This document shows, piece by piece, positions 47,995 to 60,091 of a stretch of DNA of 64,000 bases. The stretch is from Phocoena phocoena (taxonomy: Eukaryota > Chordata > Mammalia > Artiodactyla > Phocoenidae). The DNA lies in the NCBI RefSeq assembly GCF_963924675.1, contig NC_089232.1:43192522-43256521 (forward strand). The letters are read 5' to 3'. Within the stretch, counting starts at the first letter, position 1; each line of letters opens with the position of its first letter. The notes below the pieces were generated by a model. That model did no database searches and had not been told where the DNA came from. It was given only the letters and a program-made list of their open reading frames with translations. A program made the position numbers and the translations under genes.

Positions 47995-48328
47995 TTTTTC
48001 TTCACATCTTTATTGGAGTATAAATGCTTTACAATGTGGCGTTAGTTTCTGCTGTATAACAAAGTGAATCAGCTCTATGTATACATATATACCCATATCC
48101 CCTCGCTCCCTCCCACTCCCATCCATCTAGGTCGTCACAAAGCATCGAGTTGATCTAGCAGCTTCCCACTAGCCATTCAGTTTACATTTAGTAGTGTGTA
48201 TATGTTAATGCGACTCTCTCACTTCATCCCAGCTTTCCCTTCCCCCCTGTGCCCTCAAGTCCATTCTCTATGTCTGTGTCTTTGTTCCTGCCCTGCCACT
48301 AGATTCATCAGTACTGCTTTTTAAAATT
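47995..48328 (-). other. L1 3' UTR and A-tail (copy 4)
   Basis: Reverse-strand 3' UTR of the same type as copy 2, including the G-rich tract near 48230-48250 and the AATGTTGTAAAGC-type end. The A-tail is the T-run at 47992-47999. Confidence 0.88.
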
Positions 48329-51300
48329 CTATATATATGTATGCATTAGCATACGGTATTTGTTTTTCTCTTTCTGACTTACTTCACTTTGTATGACAAA
48401 CTCTAGGTCCATCCACCTCACTACAAATAACTCAATTTCATGTCTTCTTATGGCTGAGTAATATTCCATTGTATATATGTGCCACATCTTCTTTATCCAT
48501 TCATCTGTTGATGGACACTTAGGTTGCTTCCATGTCCTAGCTATTGTAAATAGTGCTGCAATGAACATTGTGGTACATGTATATTTTGACTTATGGTTCT
48601 CAGGGTATATGCCCACTAGTGGGATTGCTGGGTCATATGGCAGGTCTCTTTTTAGTTTTTTAAGGAACCTCCATACTGTTCTACATACTGGCTGTATCAA
48701 TTTACATTCCCACCAACAGTGCAAGAGGGTTCCCTTTTCTTCACACCCTCTCCAGCATGTATTGTTTGTAGATTTTTTGATGATGGCCATCCTGACCGGT
48801 GTGAGGTGATACCTCATTGTGGTTTTGACTTGCATTTCTCTAATGATTAGTGATGTTGAGCATCTTTTGATGTATTTGTTCACCATCTATATGTCTTCTT
48901 TGGAGAAATGTCTATTTATGTCTTCCACCATTTTTGGATTGGGTTGTTTGTTTTTGTGATACTGAGCTGCATGAGCTGCTTGTATATTTTGAAGATTAAT
49001 CCTTTGTCAGTTGCTTTGTTTGCAAATATTTTCTCCCATTCTGAGGGTGGTCTTTTTGTCTTGTTTATGGTTTCCTTTGCTGCGCAAAAGCTTTTAAGTT
49101 TCATTAGGTCCCATGTGTTTATTTTTGTTTTTATTTCCCTTATTCTAGGAGGTGGGTCAAAAAGGATCTTGCTGTGATTTATGTCATAGAGCGTTCTGCC
49201 TGTGTTTTCCTCTAAGAGTTTTATACTGTCTGGCCTTACATTTAGGTCTTTAATCCAGTTTGAGTTTATTTTTGTGTATGGTGTTAGGGTGTGTTCTAAT
49301 TTCATTCTTTTACATGTATCTATCCATTCTTCCCAGCACCACCTATTGAAGAGGCTGTCTTTTCTCAATTGTATATTCTTGCCTCCTTTGTCAAAGATAA
49401 GGTGGCCATATGTGCGTGGGTTTATCTCTGGGCTTTCTATCCTGTTCCATTGATCTATCTTTCTGTTTTTGTGCCAGTACCATACTATCTTGATTACTGT
49501 AGCTTTGTAGTATAGTCTGAAGTCAGGGAGCCTGATTTCTCCAGCTCCATTTTTCTTTCTTAAGATTGCTTTGTCTATTTGGGGTCTTTTGTGTTTCCAT
49601 ACAAATTGTGAAATTTTTTGTTCTAGTTCTGTGAAAAATGCCATTGGTTGTTTGATAGGGATTGCATTGAATCTATAGATTGCTTTGGGTAGGATAGTCA
49701 TTTTCACAGTGTAGATTCTTCCAATCCAAGAAGCTGGTATATCTCTCCATCTGTTTGTATCATCCTTAATTTCTTTCATCAGTGTCTTATAATTTTCTGC
49801 ATAAAAGTCTTTTGTCTCCTTAGGTAGGTTTATTCCTAGGTATTTTGTTCTTTTTGTTGCAGTGGTAAATGGGAGTGTTTCCCTAATTTCTCTTTCTGAT
49901 TTTTAGTTGTTGGTGTATACAAATGCCAGAAATTTCTGTGTATTAATTTTGTGTCCTACAACTTTACCAAATACATTGATTAGTTCTAGTAGTTTTCTGG
50001 TGGCATCTTTAGCATTTTCTATGTACACTATCGTGTCATCTGCAAACAGTTGACAGTTTTACTTCTTTTCCAATTTGTATTCCTTTTATTTCTTTTTCTT
50101 CTCTGATAAATGTGACAAGAACTTCAAAAACTATGTTGAATAATAGTGGTGAGAGTGGACATCCTTGTCTTGTTCCTGATCTTAGCGGAAATGCTTTCAG
50201 TTTTTCACCATTGAGAATGATGTTTGCTGTAGGTTCGTCATATATGGCTTTTATTTTGTTGAGGTAGGTTCCCTCTATGGAGGGAATTTTTATCATAAAT
50301 TTTTATCATAAATTTGTGTTGAATTTTGTCCAAAGTTTTTCTGCATGTATTGAGATGATCATATTGTTTTTATTCTTTAATTTGTCAATATGGTATATCA
50401 CATTGATTGTTTTGAGTTTATTGAAGAATCCTTGCATCACTGGGATAAATCCCACTTGATCATGGTGTATGATCCTTTAATGTGTTGTTGGATTCTGTTT
50501 GCTAGTACTTTGTTGAGGATTTTTGCATCTATATTTACCAGTGATATTGGTCTATAATTTTCTTTTTTTGTGATATCTTTGTTTGGTTTTGGTATCAGGG
50601 TGATGCTGGCCTCACCAAGTAGAACAAGTCTGGGAGTGTTCCTCCTAACACAAATTTTTGGAAGAGTTTGAGAAGGATAAGTGTTAACTCTTCTCTAAAT
50701 GTTTGATAGAATTCCCCTGTGTAGCCAACTGGTCCTGGACTTTTGTTTGTTGGAAGATTTTTAATTACAATTTCATTACCTGTGTTTGGTCTGTTTATAT
50801 TTTCTAATTCTTCCTGATTCAATCTTGGAAAGTTGTACTTTTCCAAGAATTCGTCCATTTTTTCCAAGTCATCCATTTTATTGGCATATAGCTTGTAGTA
50901 GACTCTTATGATCTTTTTTATTTCTGTGGTGTCAGTTGTTATCTCTCCTTTTACATTTCTAATTTTATTGATTTGAATCCTCTTCCTTTATTTCTTGATG
51001 AGTCTGGCTAAAGGTTTATCAATTTTGTTTATCTTCTCAAAGAACCAACTTTTAGTTTTATTGATCTTTGCTATTGTTTTCCTTGTTGCTAGTTCATTTA
51101 TCTCTGCTCTGATCTTTATGATTTCTTTCCTTCTACTAACTTTGGGTTTTCTTTGTTCTTCTTTTTCTAGTTGCTTTAGGTGTAAGGTTTGATTGTTTAT
51201 TTGAGATTTTTCTTGTTTCTTGAGGTGAGCTTGAATTGCTATGAACTTCCTTCTTAGAGCTGCTTTTGCTATGTTCCATAGGTTTTGGATCATCATGCTT

Positions 51301-52158
51301 TCATTGTCATTTGCTTCTAGGTATTCTTTGATTTCTTCTTTGATTTCTTCAGTGATCTCTTGGTTATTTAGTAATGTATTGTTTAGCCTCCATGTTTTTG
51401 TGTTTTTTACATTTTTTCCCTGTAACTGATTTCTAATCTCCTAACTTTGTGGTTAGAAAAGATGCTTGATATGATTTCAATTTTCTTAAATTCTCCAAGC
51501 CTTGATTTGTGACCCAAGTTGTGATCTATTCTGGAGAAGGTTCCATGTGCACTTGAGAAGAAAGTGTATTCTTCTGCTTTCAGGTGGAATATCCTAAAAA
51601 TATCAATAAATTCTATCTGGTCTATTGTGTCATTTAAAGCTTCTTCTTCCTTATTTATTTTCTATCTGGATGATCTGTCTATTGGTTTAAGTGGGGTGTT
51701 AATGTCCCCTACTATTATTGTGTTAGTGTTGATTTCTCCTTTTATGGCTGTTAGCATTTGCCTTATGTCTTGAGGTGCTCCTATATTGGGTGCATAAATA
51801 TTTATAACTGTTATGTTTTCTTCTTGGATTGATCCCTTGATCATTATGTAGTGTCCTTCCTTATCTCTTGTAGCAGTCTTTATTTTAAAGTCTATTTTAT
51901 CTGATATGAGCATTGCTACTCCAGCTTTCTTTTCATTTCCATTTGCATGGAATATCTTTTTCCATCCCCTCACTTTCAGTCTGTATGTGTCCCTAGATCT
52001 GAAGTGTGTTTTTTGTAGACAACTTATATAAGGGTCTTGTTTTTGTATCCATTCAGCCAGTCTGTGTCTTTTGGTTAGAGCATCTAATCCATTTACATTC
52101 ATGGTGATTATCGATATGTATTATCAATACGTATTGATAATAATGTTCCTATTATCAT
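48329..52158 (-). pseudogene. L1 ORF2 (endonuclease and reverse transcriptase), broken
   Basis: Minus-strand ORF2p homologue. The original start codon is at 52158-52156, but a 23-bp palindromic insertion (around 52120-52142) right after it shifts the frame; the open endonuclease frame begins at 52102 (MNVNGLDALTKRHRLAEWIQ, CLQKTH with K replacing the catalytic-site E of CLQETH). The reverse transcriptase catalytic block is F-A-D-D at 50046-50035, but a one-base insertion just before it changes frame. Frames 48916-49779 and 48329-48886 hold the C-terminal region ([35 protein letters not shown]). ORF2 ends HTYI at 48329. At least five frame breaks are present. Confidence 0.88.
52120..52141. repeat. 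22-bp perfect palindrome at the ORF2 start
   Basis: The arm ATTATCAATAC is followed at once by its reverse complement GTATTGATAAT. It lies 15 bp inside ORF2, at a position where copies 1, 2 and 3 have no such sequence, so it was added after the element formed or in its direct parent. Confidence 0.95.
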
Positions 52159-52216
52159 TTTCTTAATTGATTTGGGTGTGTTTTTGTGGGTCTTTTTCTT
52201 CTCTTATGTTTTCCGC

Positions 52217-53091
52217 TTAGAGAAGTTCCATTAGCATTTGTTGTAAAGCTGGTTTGGTGGTGCTGAATTCTCGTAGCTTTTGCTTGTCTGTAAAGCTTTT
52301 GATTTCTCCATCAAATCTGAATAAGATCCATGCTGGATAGAGTAATCTTGGTTGTAGGTTTTTCTCTTTCATCATTTTAAATATGTCCTGCCATTCCCTT
52401 CTGGCTTGCAGAGTTTCTGCTGAAAGATCAGCTGTTAACCTTATGGGAATTCCTTTTATATTATTTGCTGCTTTTCCCTTGCTGATTTTAATACATTGTA
52501 TTTGTATTTAATTTTTGATAGTTTGATTAATATGTGTCTTGGAGTGTTTCTCTTTGGGTTTATCCTGTATAGGACTCTATGCACTTTCTGGACTTGATTG
52601 ACTATTTCCTTTTGCATGTTAGGGAAGCTTTTGACTATAATCTCTTCAAATATTTTCTCAGACCCTTTCTTTTCCTCTTCTTCTTCTGGGACCCTTATAA
52701 TTTGAATGTTGGTGCATTTACTGTTGTCCCAGAGGTCTCTGAGACTGTCCTCAGTTCTTTTCATTCTTTTTTCTTTATTCTGCTCCCTGGCAGTTATTTC
52801 TACCATTTTATCTTCCAGCTCACTTATCCGTCCTTCTGCCTCAGCTTTTCTGCTATTGATTCCTTCTACAGTATTTTTAATATCAGCTATTGTGTTGTTA
52901 ATCACTGTTTGTTTGCTCTTTAGTTCTTCTAGATCCTTGTTAAACATTCCTTGTATTTTCTCCATTCTGTTTCTGAGATTTTGGATCATCTTTACTATCA
53001 TTACTCTGAATTCTTTTTCAGGTAGGTTGCCTATTTTGTCTTCATTTCTTTGATATTGTAGGTTTTTACCTTGCTCCTTCGTCTGTAACAT
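52217..53091 (-). pseudogene. L1 ORF1, one stop near the C-terminal part
   Basis: ORF1p homologue read from 53091 (MLQTKEQGKNLQYQRNEDKI). The coiled coil is open and clear (NRMEKIQGMFNKDLEELKSK, RKAEAEGRISELEDKMVEIT), followed by RDLWDNSKCTNIQIIRVPE and the RRM (INPKRNTPRHILIKLSKIKY). A TAA near 52456 after AREKQQII interrupts it; similarity continues beyond to a TAA at 52219-52217. The frame is also open upstream of 53091 across an A-run and leader sequence up to 53409, which is probably not protein. The N-terminus is shorter than in copy 2 by the segment before EEEIGSLPEKEF. Confidence 0.85.
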
Positions 53092-54653
53092 AATTTTTGT
53101 CCTTTCTTTTTTTTTTTTTTTTTTTGATGCGTGGGGCTGTATTCCTGTCTTACTGGTTGTTTGGCCTGAGGCATCCAGCCCTGGACTTTGCAGGCAGTTG
53201 AGTAAAGCTTGGTCTTGGTACTGAGATGAGCACCTCTGGGAGGCCTGACTCTGATTAATATTCCCTGGGGTCTGAGGATGTCTATTATTCCAATGGTTTG
53301 AACTCAGTGCTCCCACCACAGGAGCATGGGCCCAACCTCTGGCCTGGGAACCAAGATCCCATAAGCCATGTGGCACAGCAAAAAAAATAAAGGAGCAGTA
53401 CGATAACAAAGAATAAAAAATTAAATTAAATTAAAAAGATAAAAAATATATTAGGAAAAATAAAAATATAATTGAAACAACTCCAAGAAGGTAAAACAAA
53501 ACCACAACAGGAAAAAAAAGGGGGTAACAAGCAAAAAGGAGCAGAACAATAACAAAGTATAAAGAATAAAATAAAATTAGAAAAATACAAGATCTATTTG
53601 AAAAATTAAAATATAAATGAATCGACAACAACAAGGTATAACAGAACCCCAACCTAAAAGAAGAAAAAAGGAGAAAAAAACAAAGGCCTTGGCCATGGGG
53701 GGCAGAGGTTAAGTGGGGGGTGGAAGTTAGTCAGGGGCAGTGATTAGGGTGGGGCAGGGCCTAGCCTCAGAACCCACGCAGCTGGAAAAGGCCTTGGGGG
53801 CGGGCCCTCTGCCTAGGACCTGCGCAGAAGGGGAGAGGCATGTCAAAGGAGGGCCTCTGGAGTGTGGCGTTCCGGAGTTTGGAGGTAAGGCCCTGGGTGA
53901 GGGTGTGTGGATGGGGTTTAGGCCCAGCACTGTTGGGGGGGGTCTCAGAAGGGGCCTCTGAGTGTAGAGGTAGGACCCTGGGTAGGGGTATAGGGGCAGG
54001 GTTTGGGCTCTGCACGGTAGGAGGGAGGCTGCGAGGACAGAGAATTATGCCCGGGCACCCAACAGGCTCCCGGGTGTCTAAGTGGACAGAGAAAGTGCTG
54101 GCTGCATTCCCTTCCATTCCTCTGTGCCCACCCCCCAGGGTCTGCCCCGTCACCGTCAGACCCCTAACCGTGTTTGGGTCCTGTTGGGTGTAGAAACTCC
54201 TCCTCTCTCCCAGCAGCCCCTCAGGGGTGCCGTCCGTAGGTCTGGCTTTTACCTTTGCTCCCCCTTCCCTCCCTCCCACTCCCTCAGGACCCACGTGGCT
54301 GGAGGGGGCCTTGGTGGGCAGAGGATCAGGCCCGGGATCTCAGCAGGCTCCCGGGGACGCAAGTGGGCAGGGGAAACCTGGCCATGCTCCCTTTTGATCG
54401 TCTGCCCTCCCAAGGGTCCCCCCAATCTCCCCCTTTGGGCACAGGATCCCTTTCCCCCCCCCCAGCTGCCCCTCAGGGGCACTGGTCCCATCACACCTCC
54501 ACTTCTCCTCCCCCCTCACTCCCCTCCATGTCCTACCCAGTCACTGGGGGTTCCTCCCATCCCCTTAGGTGTCCATGGTCCCCCACTGGTGCTTGTTAGG
54601 TGCCCTAGTTGTGCAGAGATGTGAATTCCTTGTCCTCCTAGTCCACCATCTTC
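53092..54653 (-). promoter_or_regulatory. L1 5' UTR, complete, with GC-rich distal half
   Basis: This is the complete leader of copy 4. From the 5' end (54653) it has a GC-rich, CpG-containing block to about 53690, then an A/T-rich block in which the plus strand is A-rich (53385-53690), then the ORF1-proximal block to 53130 and an A-run (T18-20 on the plus strand, 53108-53127). L1 leaders hold the sense promoter and sometimes an antisense promoter. The long open frames on both strands at 53767-54624 follow from GC-richness and lack of stops. Confidence 0.8.
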
Positions 54654-54789
54654 CACATTATGCTTTAATTTACTTCCTTTAAATCCTTTGGTCTTCACTT
54701 AGTGAAGTTTATCTTCTGTGCATATGTATGTCAGCAAAAAAATTTCTATGATTTCTACTTAATTAAAATTGTAATAATTATTTAACTAG

Positions 54790-55060
54790 TATGGTAGGCA
54801 GAATTCTAAGATGATCCCAATGATTTTTGTACCTTCAAATTAAGCCCCCGACTATGTTATATTACACGGCAAAGGGATCTTGAAGATGTAATTAAAGTTT
54901 TTAATCAGTTGACTTTGAGTTAATCAAAAGGCAGATTATCCAGGCCAGCCTAACCTAACCACCTGAGCCCTTTAAAAGTAGGTTTTGTTTGGCTGTTTAT
55001 AGAAATCAGACAGATTCAAAAAATGGGAGAGATTCAAGGAAGGTTCGCCACTGTTCTGAT
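54790..55060 (+). repeat. Old LTR, MaLR/ERVL-like, 5' part
   Basis: The beginning (TAGGCAGAATTCTAAGATGA) and following phrases (ttacacggcaaagggatcttgaagatgtaatta, cagattatccaggc) resemble the start of a mammalian MaLR/ERVL LTR. Its 3' end is not clear, and 55060-55600 may contain further retroviral-like sequence. Confidence 0.55.
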
Positions 55061-56834
55061 GGAGGGAGGGCACAGAGCAAAGACAAAAAGTATCCAATTA
55101 GCTCTCTCCAGCTCTACCTAAGCACAGTCATCTATAGTATGTCTCCTTCTAAAGAGCTTTCTCTACTGCCCAAGAATTGTCCCTGATTGATTATTTCAAT
55201 TCCTGGATCCAAACAATGTCAGCCCTGGGTTCCTGTGGAGAGGAAGTAGGGCAGGCCAGGGAGGGCTTCTCATCATTAGATGCACTGACTGGTCCAGTCC
55301 TGATTCTGCTCTCCTCCACCTTCTATACAAGCATCATGTACGAGGCAGCATTTGACTGAGGAAGCTGCCTCAGGGAAAAAGAATGAGAGGGGGTAGGAAC
55401 AGGCCTCGGTCGGACCCTGAGTTGAGATGTTCTGTGTCTAAATCCGGAATGCAACTGAGGAGCTTTCAGTCCACCAGGGGCAGGACAAATGTGAGGAACA
55501 GATCATAGAAAAATGCCTGCAAAGCAAATAGTTCTGGATGAACTGTATGCTCCAGGACTTTTCTGTTAGGAGAAGCAGCCTATTCAAGATAACTGAGGAA
55601 AGAAATCTATTGTTACTGCCCTGTGGAGGGCCAATTCTTATCAAAATTGTGAAATGGACTGAACTGGAACTTGCTGTGATAGAAACTCTGTTCACTTTTC
55701 TTGGGCTAAAAAGGGAACTGGCCGGCTCACATTGTTGGAAAGAACAGGGGTGGGGCCAGGTTCAGGCACAGAGGGATCCTCAGGTCTCTCCCTCCCTCTC
55801 TCTCCTCTTGACTTCTGTGTTTGTTCCCTTTTAAGGCATACTCTCTCCTTGTGGTGAGAGAGGGTCACCATTAGTATCTGGTCTTCCCTGGACTCCGATA
55901 GGCCCTCCTTGAGTTACATCTGTATCTCCAGAGCCATCACTGTGTCAAGTTTCGGCAGTGGCGACAGGTTTGCTAGCACTATTTGATTTGGGATGCCAGA
56001 GGATGGAAAGGGCTGCTAGGAAGGGAAAAGAGAGAGGTCCACCTGACAGCGAAGCAGCTTTATGGCTCCACTCTACCTCTTCCTCCACCCGCCCCTGCGA
56101 GGCACTTAATGTCCTCTCACTGCCCGTCCTCTGTCCAGCACTCACTTCAGCTCTCCCTATATCCATAAGTACCCAATTTCCCTCCGCTCCATACTTTGTA
56201 GCCTTCAAATTCCAGTCCCCAATGAGGATGGAATGCATACATTTAGAGCCTGTGACAGAAATGTTTGGAGTCTCCTCTGGTGACAGAGGAAGGTCAGAGC
56301 CCATCAGAGTACACTATGTAGGCAGTTGTCTTAGAGAATAAAAAGGTATTATTTCATTTATTTGAATTCATATCAGAGCTTCAGGATCCTCTCTAAGGTG
56401 CAAAGAATAGCTGCCAAGTCTTAGAAAGCTTCTAGAGAAGTCTGGAATTTGCCTTACCCATTCAGACAAACCCAAGCTTAAGCATCTGTTAGGATCTAAG
56501 CAGTAGAGGTCTGAGCCTGGAAGCTGAGCTTTCTGCAGGTCTAGGGCTGCCAAAGTGACCCCTCATGGCCCTCACTTGTGAGAAAATCTGTCAGGATCAA
56601 ATCAACATTGCTGGGCCTGTTCTGTGCTCAGAGTTGGACCACAGAACCAATGAACAGTGAAAAACCATACTGAACCCCCAAGAGGCCCCAACTCATCTTT
56701 CCTCACACTCAGAAAATGTCACCTTCCTTATATAACTCTCACAGCTTCGATAGATTATTTTTTGTTGTGCTGTTTTTTTTAATAGTAATTGGACCAGAAG
56801 GATCATGAAAAATCCTCTCAAAACCGGAGATCAT
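55061..56834. other. GC-moderate non-coding DNA, origin unclear
   Basis: This is less AT-rich than most of the window. ORFs of 98-127 codons (55538, 55945, 55958) are open on both strands but show no domain, no consistent codon pattern and no splice context I can defend. Parts may be decayed ERV DNA. Confidence 0.4.
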
Positions 56835-56848
56835 AAAATTCAGAACAG

Positions 56849-57054
56849 GGCTTCCCTGGTGGCACAGTGGTTGGGGGTCCTCCTGCTGATGCAGGGGACG
56901 CGGTTTTGTGCCCCGGTCCGGGAGGATCCTGCATGCCGTAGAGCGGCTGGGCCCGTGAGCCATGGCCGCTGAGCCTGCGCGTCCGGAGCCTGTGCTCCGC
57001 AGCGGGAGGGGCTGCAGCGGTGAGAGACCCAAGTACTGCAAAAAAAAAAAAAAA
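56849..57054 (+). mobile_element. CHR-type SINE
   Basis: Starts GGCTTCCCTGGTGGCACAGT, ends in an A-run of about 19. Target-site duplication AAAATTCAGAACAG at 56835-56848 and 57055-57068 is identical. Confidence 0.96.
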
Positions 57055-57308
57055 AAAATTCAGAACAGTATGTTGCGCTCTACAGGCTAAAATAGACTCT
57101 CCAACATGTCTTGTTTTCTTGCTACCACACAACAGCCTTGGTCTCTGGGGCTCCAGCCCTAGTTAAGGGCTAACACTGTAGTGATTACCAAAGACCTCTC
57201 TCCTCTCTCTTTGGGGAGATCTGTATCGGCTTTGTTGACTGTATTTAATAGTCATACGTACATGAGAGGCCAAAAGAATCATCTCTCTGATTTCTATATT
57301 TCACTGGC

Positions 57309-57487
57309 AAATACCAGAAGTTCTCAACCATTACCACACATAGAATTGCCTGGGAAGCTTTCAAAATAGACCTGACTTCATCCTCGGAAGTACTGGTTTA
57401 ATTAGTCTCAGGTGGAACATAGACATCGAAATGTATTAAAAACTTCCCAGGTGATTCTACTGCACAGCAAGAGTTGGGAACCTCTTG
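57309..57487. mobile_element. MER5-like hAT-Charlie MITE
   Basis: Recognised by agttctcaaccattacc at the left, cccaggtgattctactgc in the body and agagttgggaacctct at the right, the MER5 plan with inverted terminal wording. Confidence 0.7.
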
Positions 57488-57504
57488 TATATATCAAAAA
57501 AAAA

Positions 57505-57745
57505 AATTGTATTTATTGAGCTCTTGCTATACGCCAAGCATTGCACTAAATTATTTAGAGGCATTATCTTGTTCAAGTCTCAAAACAACTCTACTTGTTA
57601 GTTACATTATACCCATTTTATAGATGAAACAATTGAACTCAGAGGAGTTAGTTGTTTAAATAGCCATTAAGAAACAGGAATATGTACCTGGTATTTATGG
57701 CCAAAGAGTCCATATGTTTAGCAACTATGTTATACTGTTTCCTAC
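57505..57745 (-). mobile_element. MIR SINE, nearly full length
   Basis: Reverse-orientation MIR: TATTTATTGAGCTCTTGC, acgccaagcattgcac, ctcaaaacaactctac, cccattttatagatgaaac, and the tRNA-like end agtccatatgtttagcaactatgttatac. Confidence 0.85.
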
Positions 57746-58082
57746 TATATTCTGCTACCTTCTGAATACATAGGATTATGTATGTGACCAAATGGGAGTA
57801 GAGGAAGAAAATGTCAAAGAGGTAATGAGGATTTGCTAAATATAGAATAAATATTTTGTTGCCCTACCAGCTGTAAGGTCACTTTCTTGACCTCATAAGC
57901 GCCATACAATTTCTTTTTGGGGGAAGAAAATGATGATGACAAGAATGACATGGCAATAATGTAGGAATATTAGTGCCCTCACTCTTTCTTTTAGAGACTC
58001 AGAAACATTCATTAAAAGAAGATACACACACTCACACACATATGACACAAGGTTTAAAAGAACCTTAAAATGATCTACACCA

Positions 58083-58205
58083 ACCTTTTAATTCTACATA
58101 TGAGGAAATTAGGACTCAGAAAAGTGAAATGATTTGCTCAATTTCACATATTTGAAGAACCTGACTCTGAGTCTCCTGACTCCTAGTTTGGGCCACTTTT
58201 CCATA
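58083..58205 (-). mobile_element. MIR SINE fragment
   Basis: The stretch tatgaggaaattaggactcagaaaagtgaaatgatttgctcaa and the following gagtctcctgactcctag fit the MIR core in reverse. Confidence 0.65.
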
Positions 58206-58494
58206 TCCAGTGATGGAGAGCGCCTCAGGAAGATGGATCAGTGCCAGAAAATACACAACATACGATAATTGCATTCCTCCAACCTATGGCCATGACACTC
58301 CCAACCAAGCCACACTCATGTGCGTATTCTGAGAGTTGAAAATAGTTTGCAGTTAGAGGGCTTCTTGGGAGAGTCTCAGAGCTTTGTCTTCCATTATCTC
58401 TTCCTGAAAAAAATTTCTCTTTTCCAGAAAGGCTACCTAAACCATGTGAAATGAGTCCACCAAACCCATAAGCATTTAGGTTTCACTTTCTCAG

Positions 58495-58675
58495 TGTTTT
58501 CCAAACTGGTTCTAGACTGTCAGGTCAGAATTACTCAGAATACTTCTATCAAAATACATTATGATTACGGGCCATGAGCCAGAGCTACCATATCAGAATT
58601 TCTGGAAGTGAGGCCCATTTTGAAAAAGTACTCAGGTGATTCTTCTGCACGTAAACATTTAAGAACCACTGATTT
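58495..58675. mobile_element. MER5-like hAT-Charlie MITE
   Basis: It begins tgttttccaaactgg, contains atttctggaagtgaggcccat and ctcaggtgattcttctgcac, and ends in ttaagaaccactgat, the MER5 terminal repeat. Confidence 0.7.
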
Positions 58676-60079
58676 TAGGCAACAGCCTTTCCTGCTACAG
58701 GTGTGTTCCCAGAAGAACCGGAATAAAATCAGCAACTTCACGACCAAAGAAGCTTTCTGCTTTCTCAGTTCTGATTCTTAACTCGTGCTGAGAGCCATAA
58801 TACTCCACTAGGAAATCCCTGAGACTCTCTAGATATACTGTAAGCCAGGCTGGAAGGCCTAGATAAAGAGTTCTGATTCCCCTAACTTTTGATCTTGGGT
58901 GTTGGAACCAACAGAGCATGACAGCTTGTGTTCTCCGAGTCCCTAGAATCCCTCAGCTCACTGGTGCCTCATCTGCTGCCAAAAGGACCATCTGAAGAGG
59001 CAGACGGCAGGGCTGTGGCTCACCTCCTGCCCTGCTCTGTGGTGCTTCCCTCAACCAGTGGCTTTCCACAGAGTGACACTCCTGCAGTCAACTGCCATGT
59101 TTATACTTTTTATTGTTTCTGGGGGATGCAGCCTTTCCATTTATGCTAACATTGGAAGTATGAGTGGAACCCTCTGATGCACATCAAAAGGTCTTACCTC
59201 TTCTAATGTTTAACCAAAAAAGCAAAAATTTATGAAGAGTACCAGGTGCTTGCCCTTTGAAAGGAAGGCAACGCTCCATATAAAAGACATCTATTTCCTG
59301 TTGTTCCAAGACTTATTTTTCAAGACATAGGTGTGCCTTCTCTGACTTCATAGCTTGTAGTACCAGGCCTGCCTGATCAGGAAAGTGAGGCATCCTGACA
59401 ATTTGATGTCATGTATCTGTGATGTAGGTGGAGGCCAGAGAACAAGGAGGATAGAAGGGAGTTATTTCTAACCATTTGTATTAAAAGTCCCCATCCAGCT
59501 ATTTGAACTACACTGAACCATGTAGTATTATCATGACCATCATATATTACCTAATCAAAATCTTTAGTCAGTCTCTTCAAACAGAATCAAACCCATATAT
59601 AATTGGTAAATTTACTAAAATAGAAGGAAACTGGAAAATCCTTATTCTCCAGTCTCCTGAATAAACAGAATCTGAAGTTTAATCTGATTTATATCCCTCG
59701 TCCAAATCCAATCCAACATGCTCAAAATCTCTACAACATAATATCAAAATATGTTGCAATGAAAGCCTATTTTAGGCAAAGTATTAAACTAGAATCCAAT
59801 CATCAGTTATAGCATTCGGTTCTAGAGGGATACATGGTAGCAAATATGGGAGATCTAAGCAAAAGTGTGGCCCTATGGAACAGGTCCAGAGGCATGGCCC
59901 TGTTTTATGAAACTCTGGATCTGACTGCTGCAGTGTCGCATGACTCAGGTAGTTAAGGCTGGGCCCAAGTAAGATAGGACTGATGTATTACCCCTCAGTT
60001 AGGAACTGGGATTGAGCTCATCTGTGGGTTTGTCCGTAGAGACAGCTGTAAGGATCTGGGAAAGACAAATGTATAGACT
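58676..60079. other. Unassigned non-coding DNA
   Basis: No gene recognised; ORFs of 60-74 codons at 58565-59149 are unsupported. Nothing nameable. Confidence 0.5.
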
Positions 60080-60091
60080 AAGAAAGAAGTA

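Larger units (their letters stand above)
47995..54653 (-). mobile_element. L1 LINE, copy 4 (full length, with target-site duplications)
   Basis: Complete minus-strand L1 of about 6.66 kb: 5' end at 54653 (reads GGAAGATGGTGGACTAGGAG), leader to about 53092, ORF1 to 52217, ORF2 52158-48329, 3' UTR and A-tail to 47995. Target-site duplications CACATTATGCTTT lie at 47982-47994 and 54654-54666. No SINE has inserted. Both ORFs carry stops or frameshifts, fewer in ORF1. Best-preserved whole element here. Confidence 0.95.

Noticed and set aside
53767..54624. Long open frames on both strands (up to 180 codons) in GC-rich DNA
   Set aside because: They lie in the L1 copy 4 leader; GC-richness lowers stop frequency, the protein sequences are low-complexity proline/glycine/serine-rich, and no domain is visible.
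55945..56341. Overlapping ORFs of 119 and 127 codons
   Set aside because: Open on both strands with no recognisable domain, no coding-like pattern, and no neighbouring exons or promoter that I can support.
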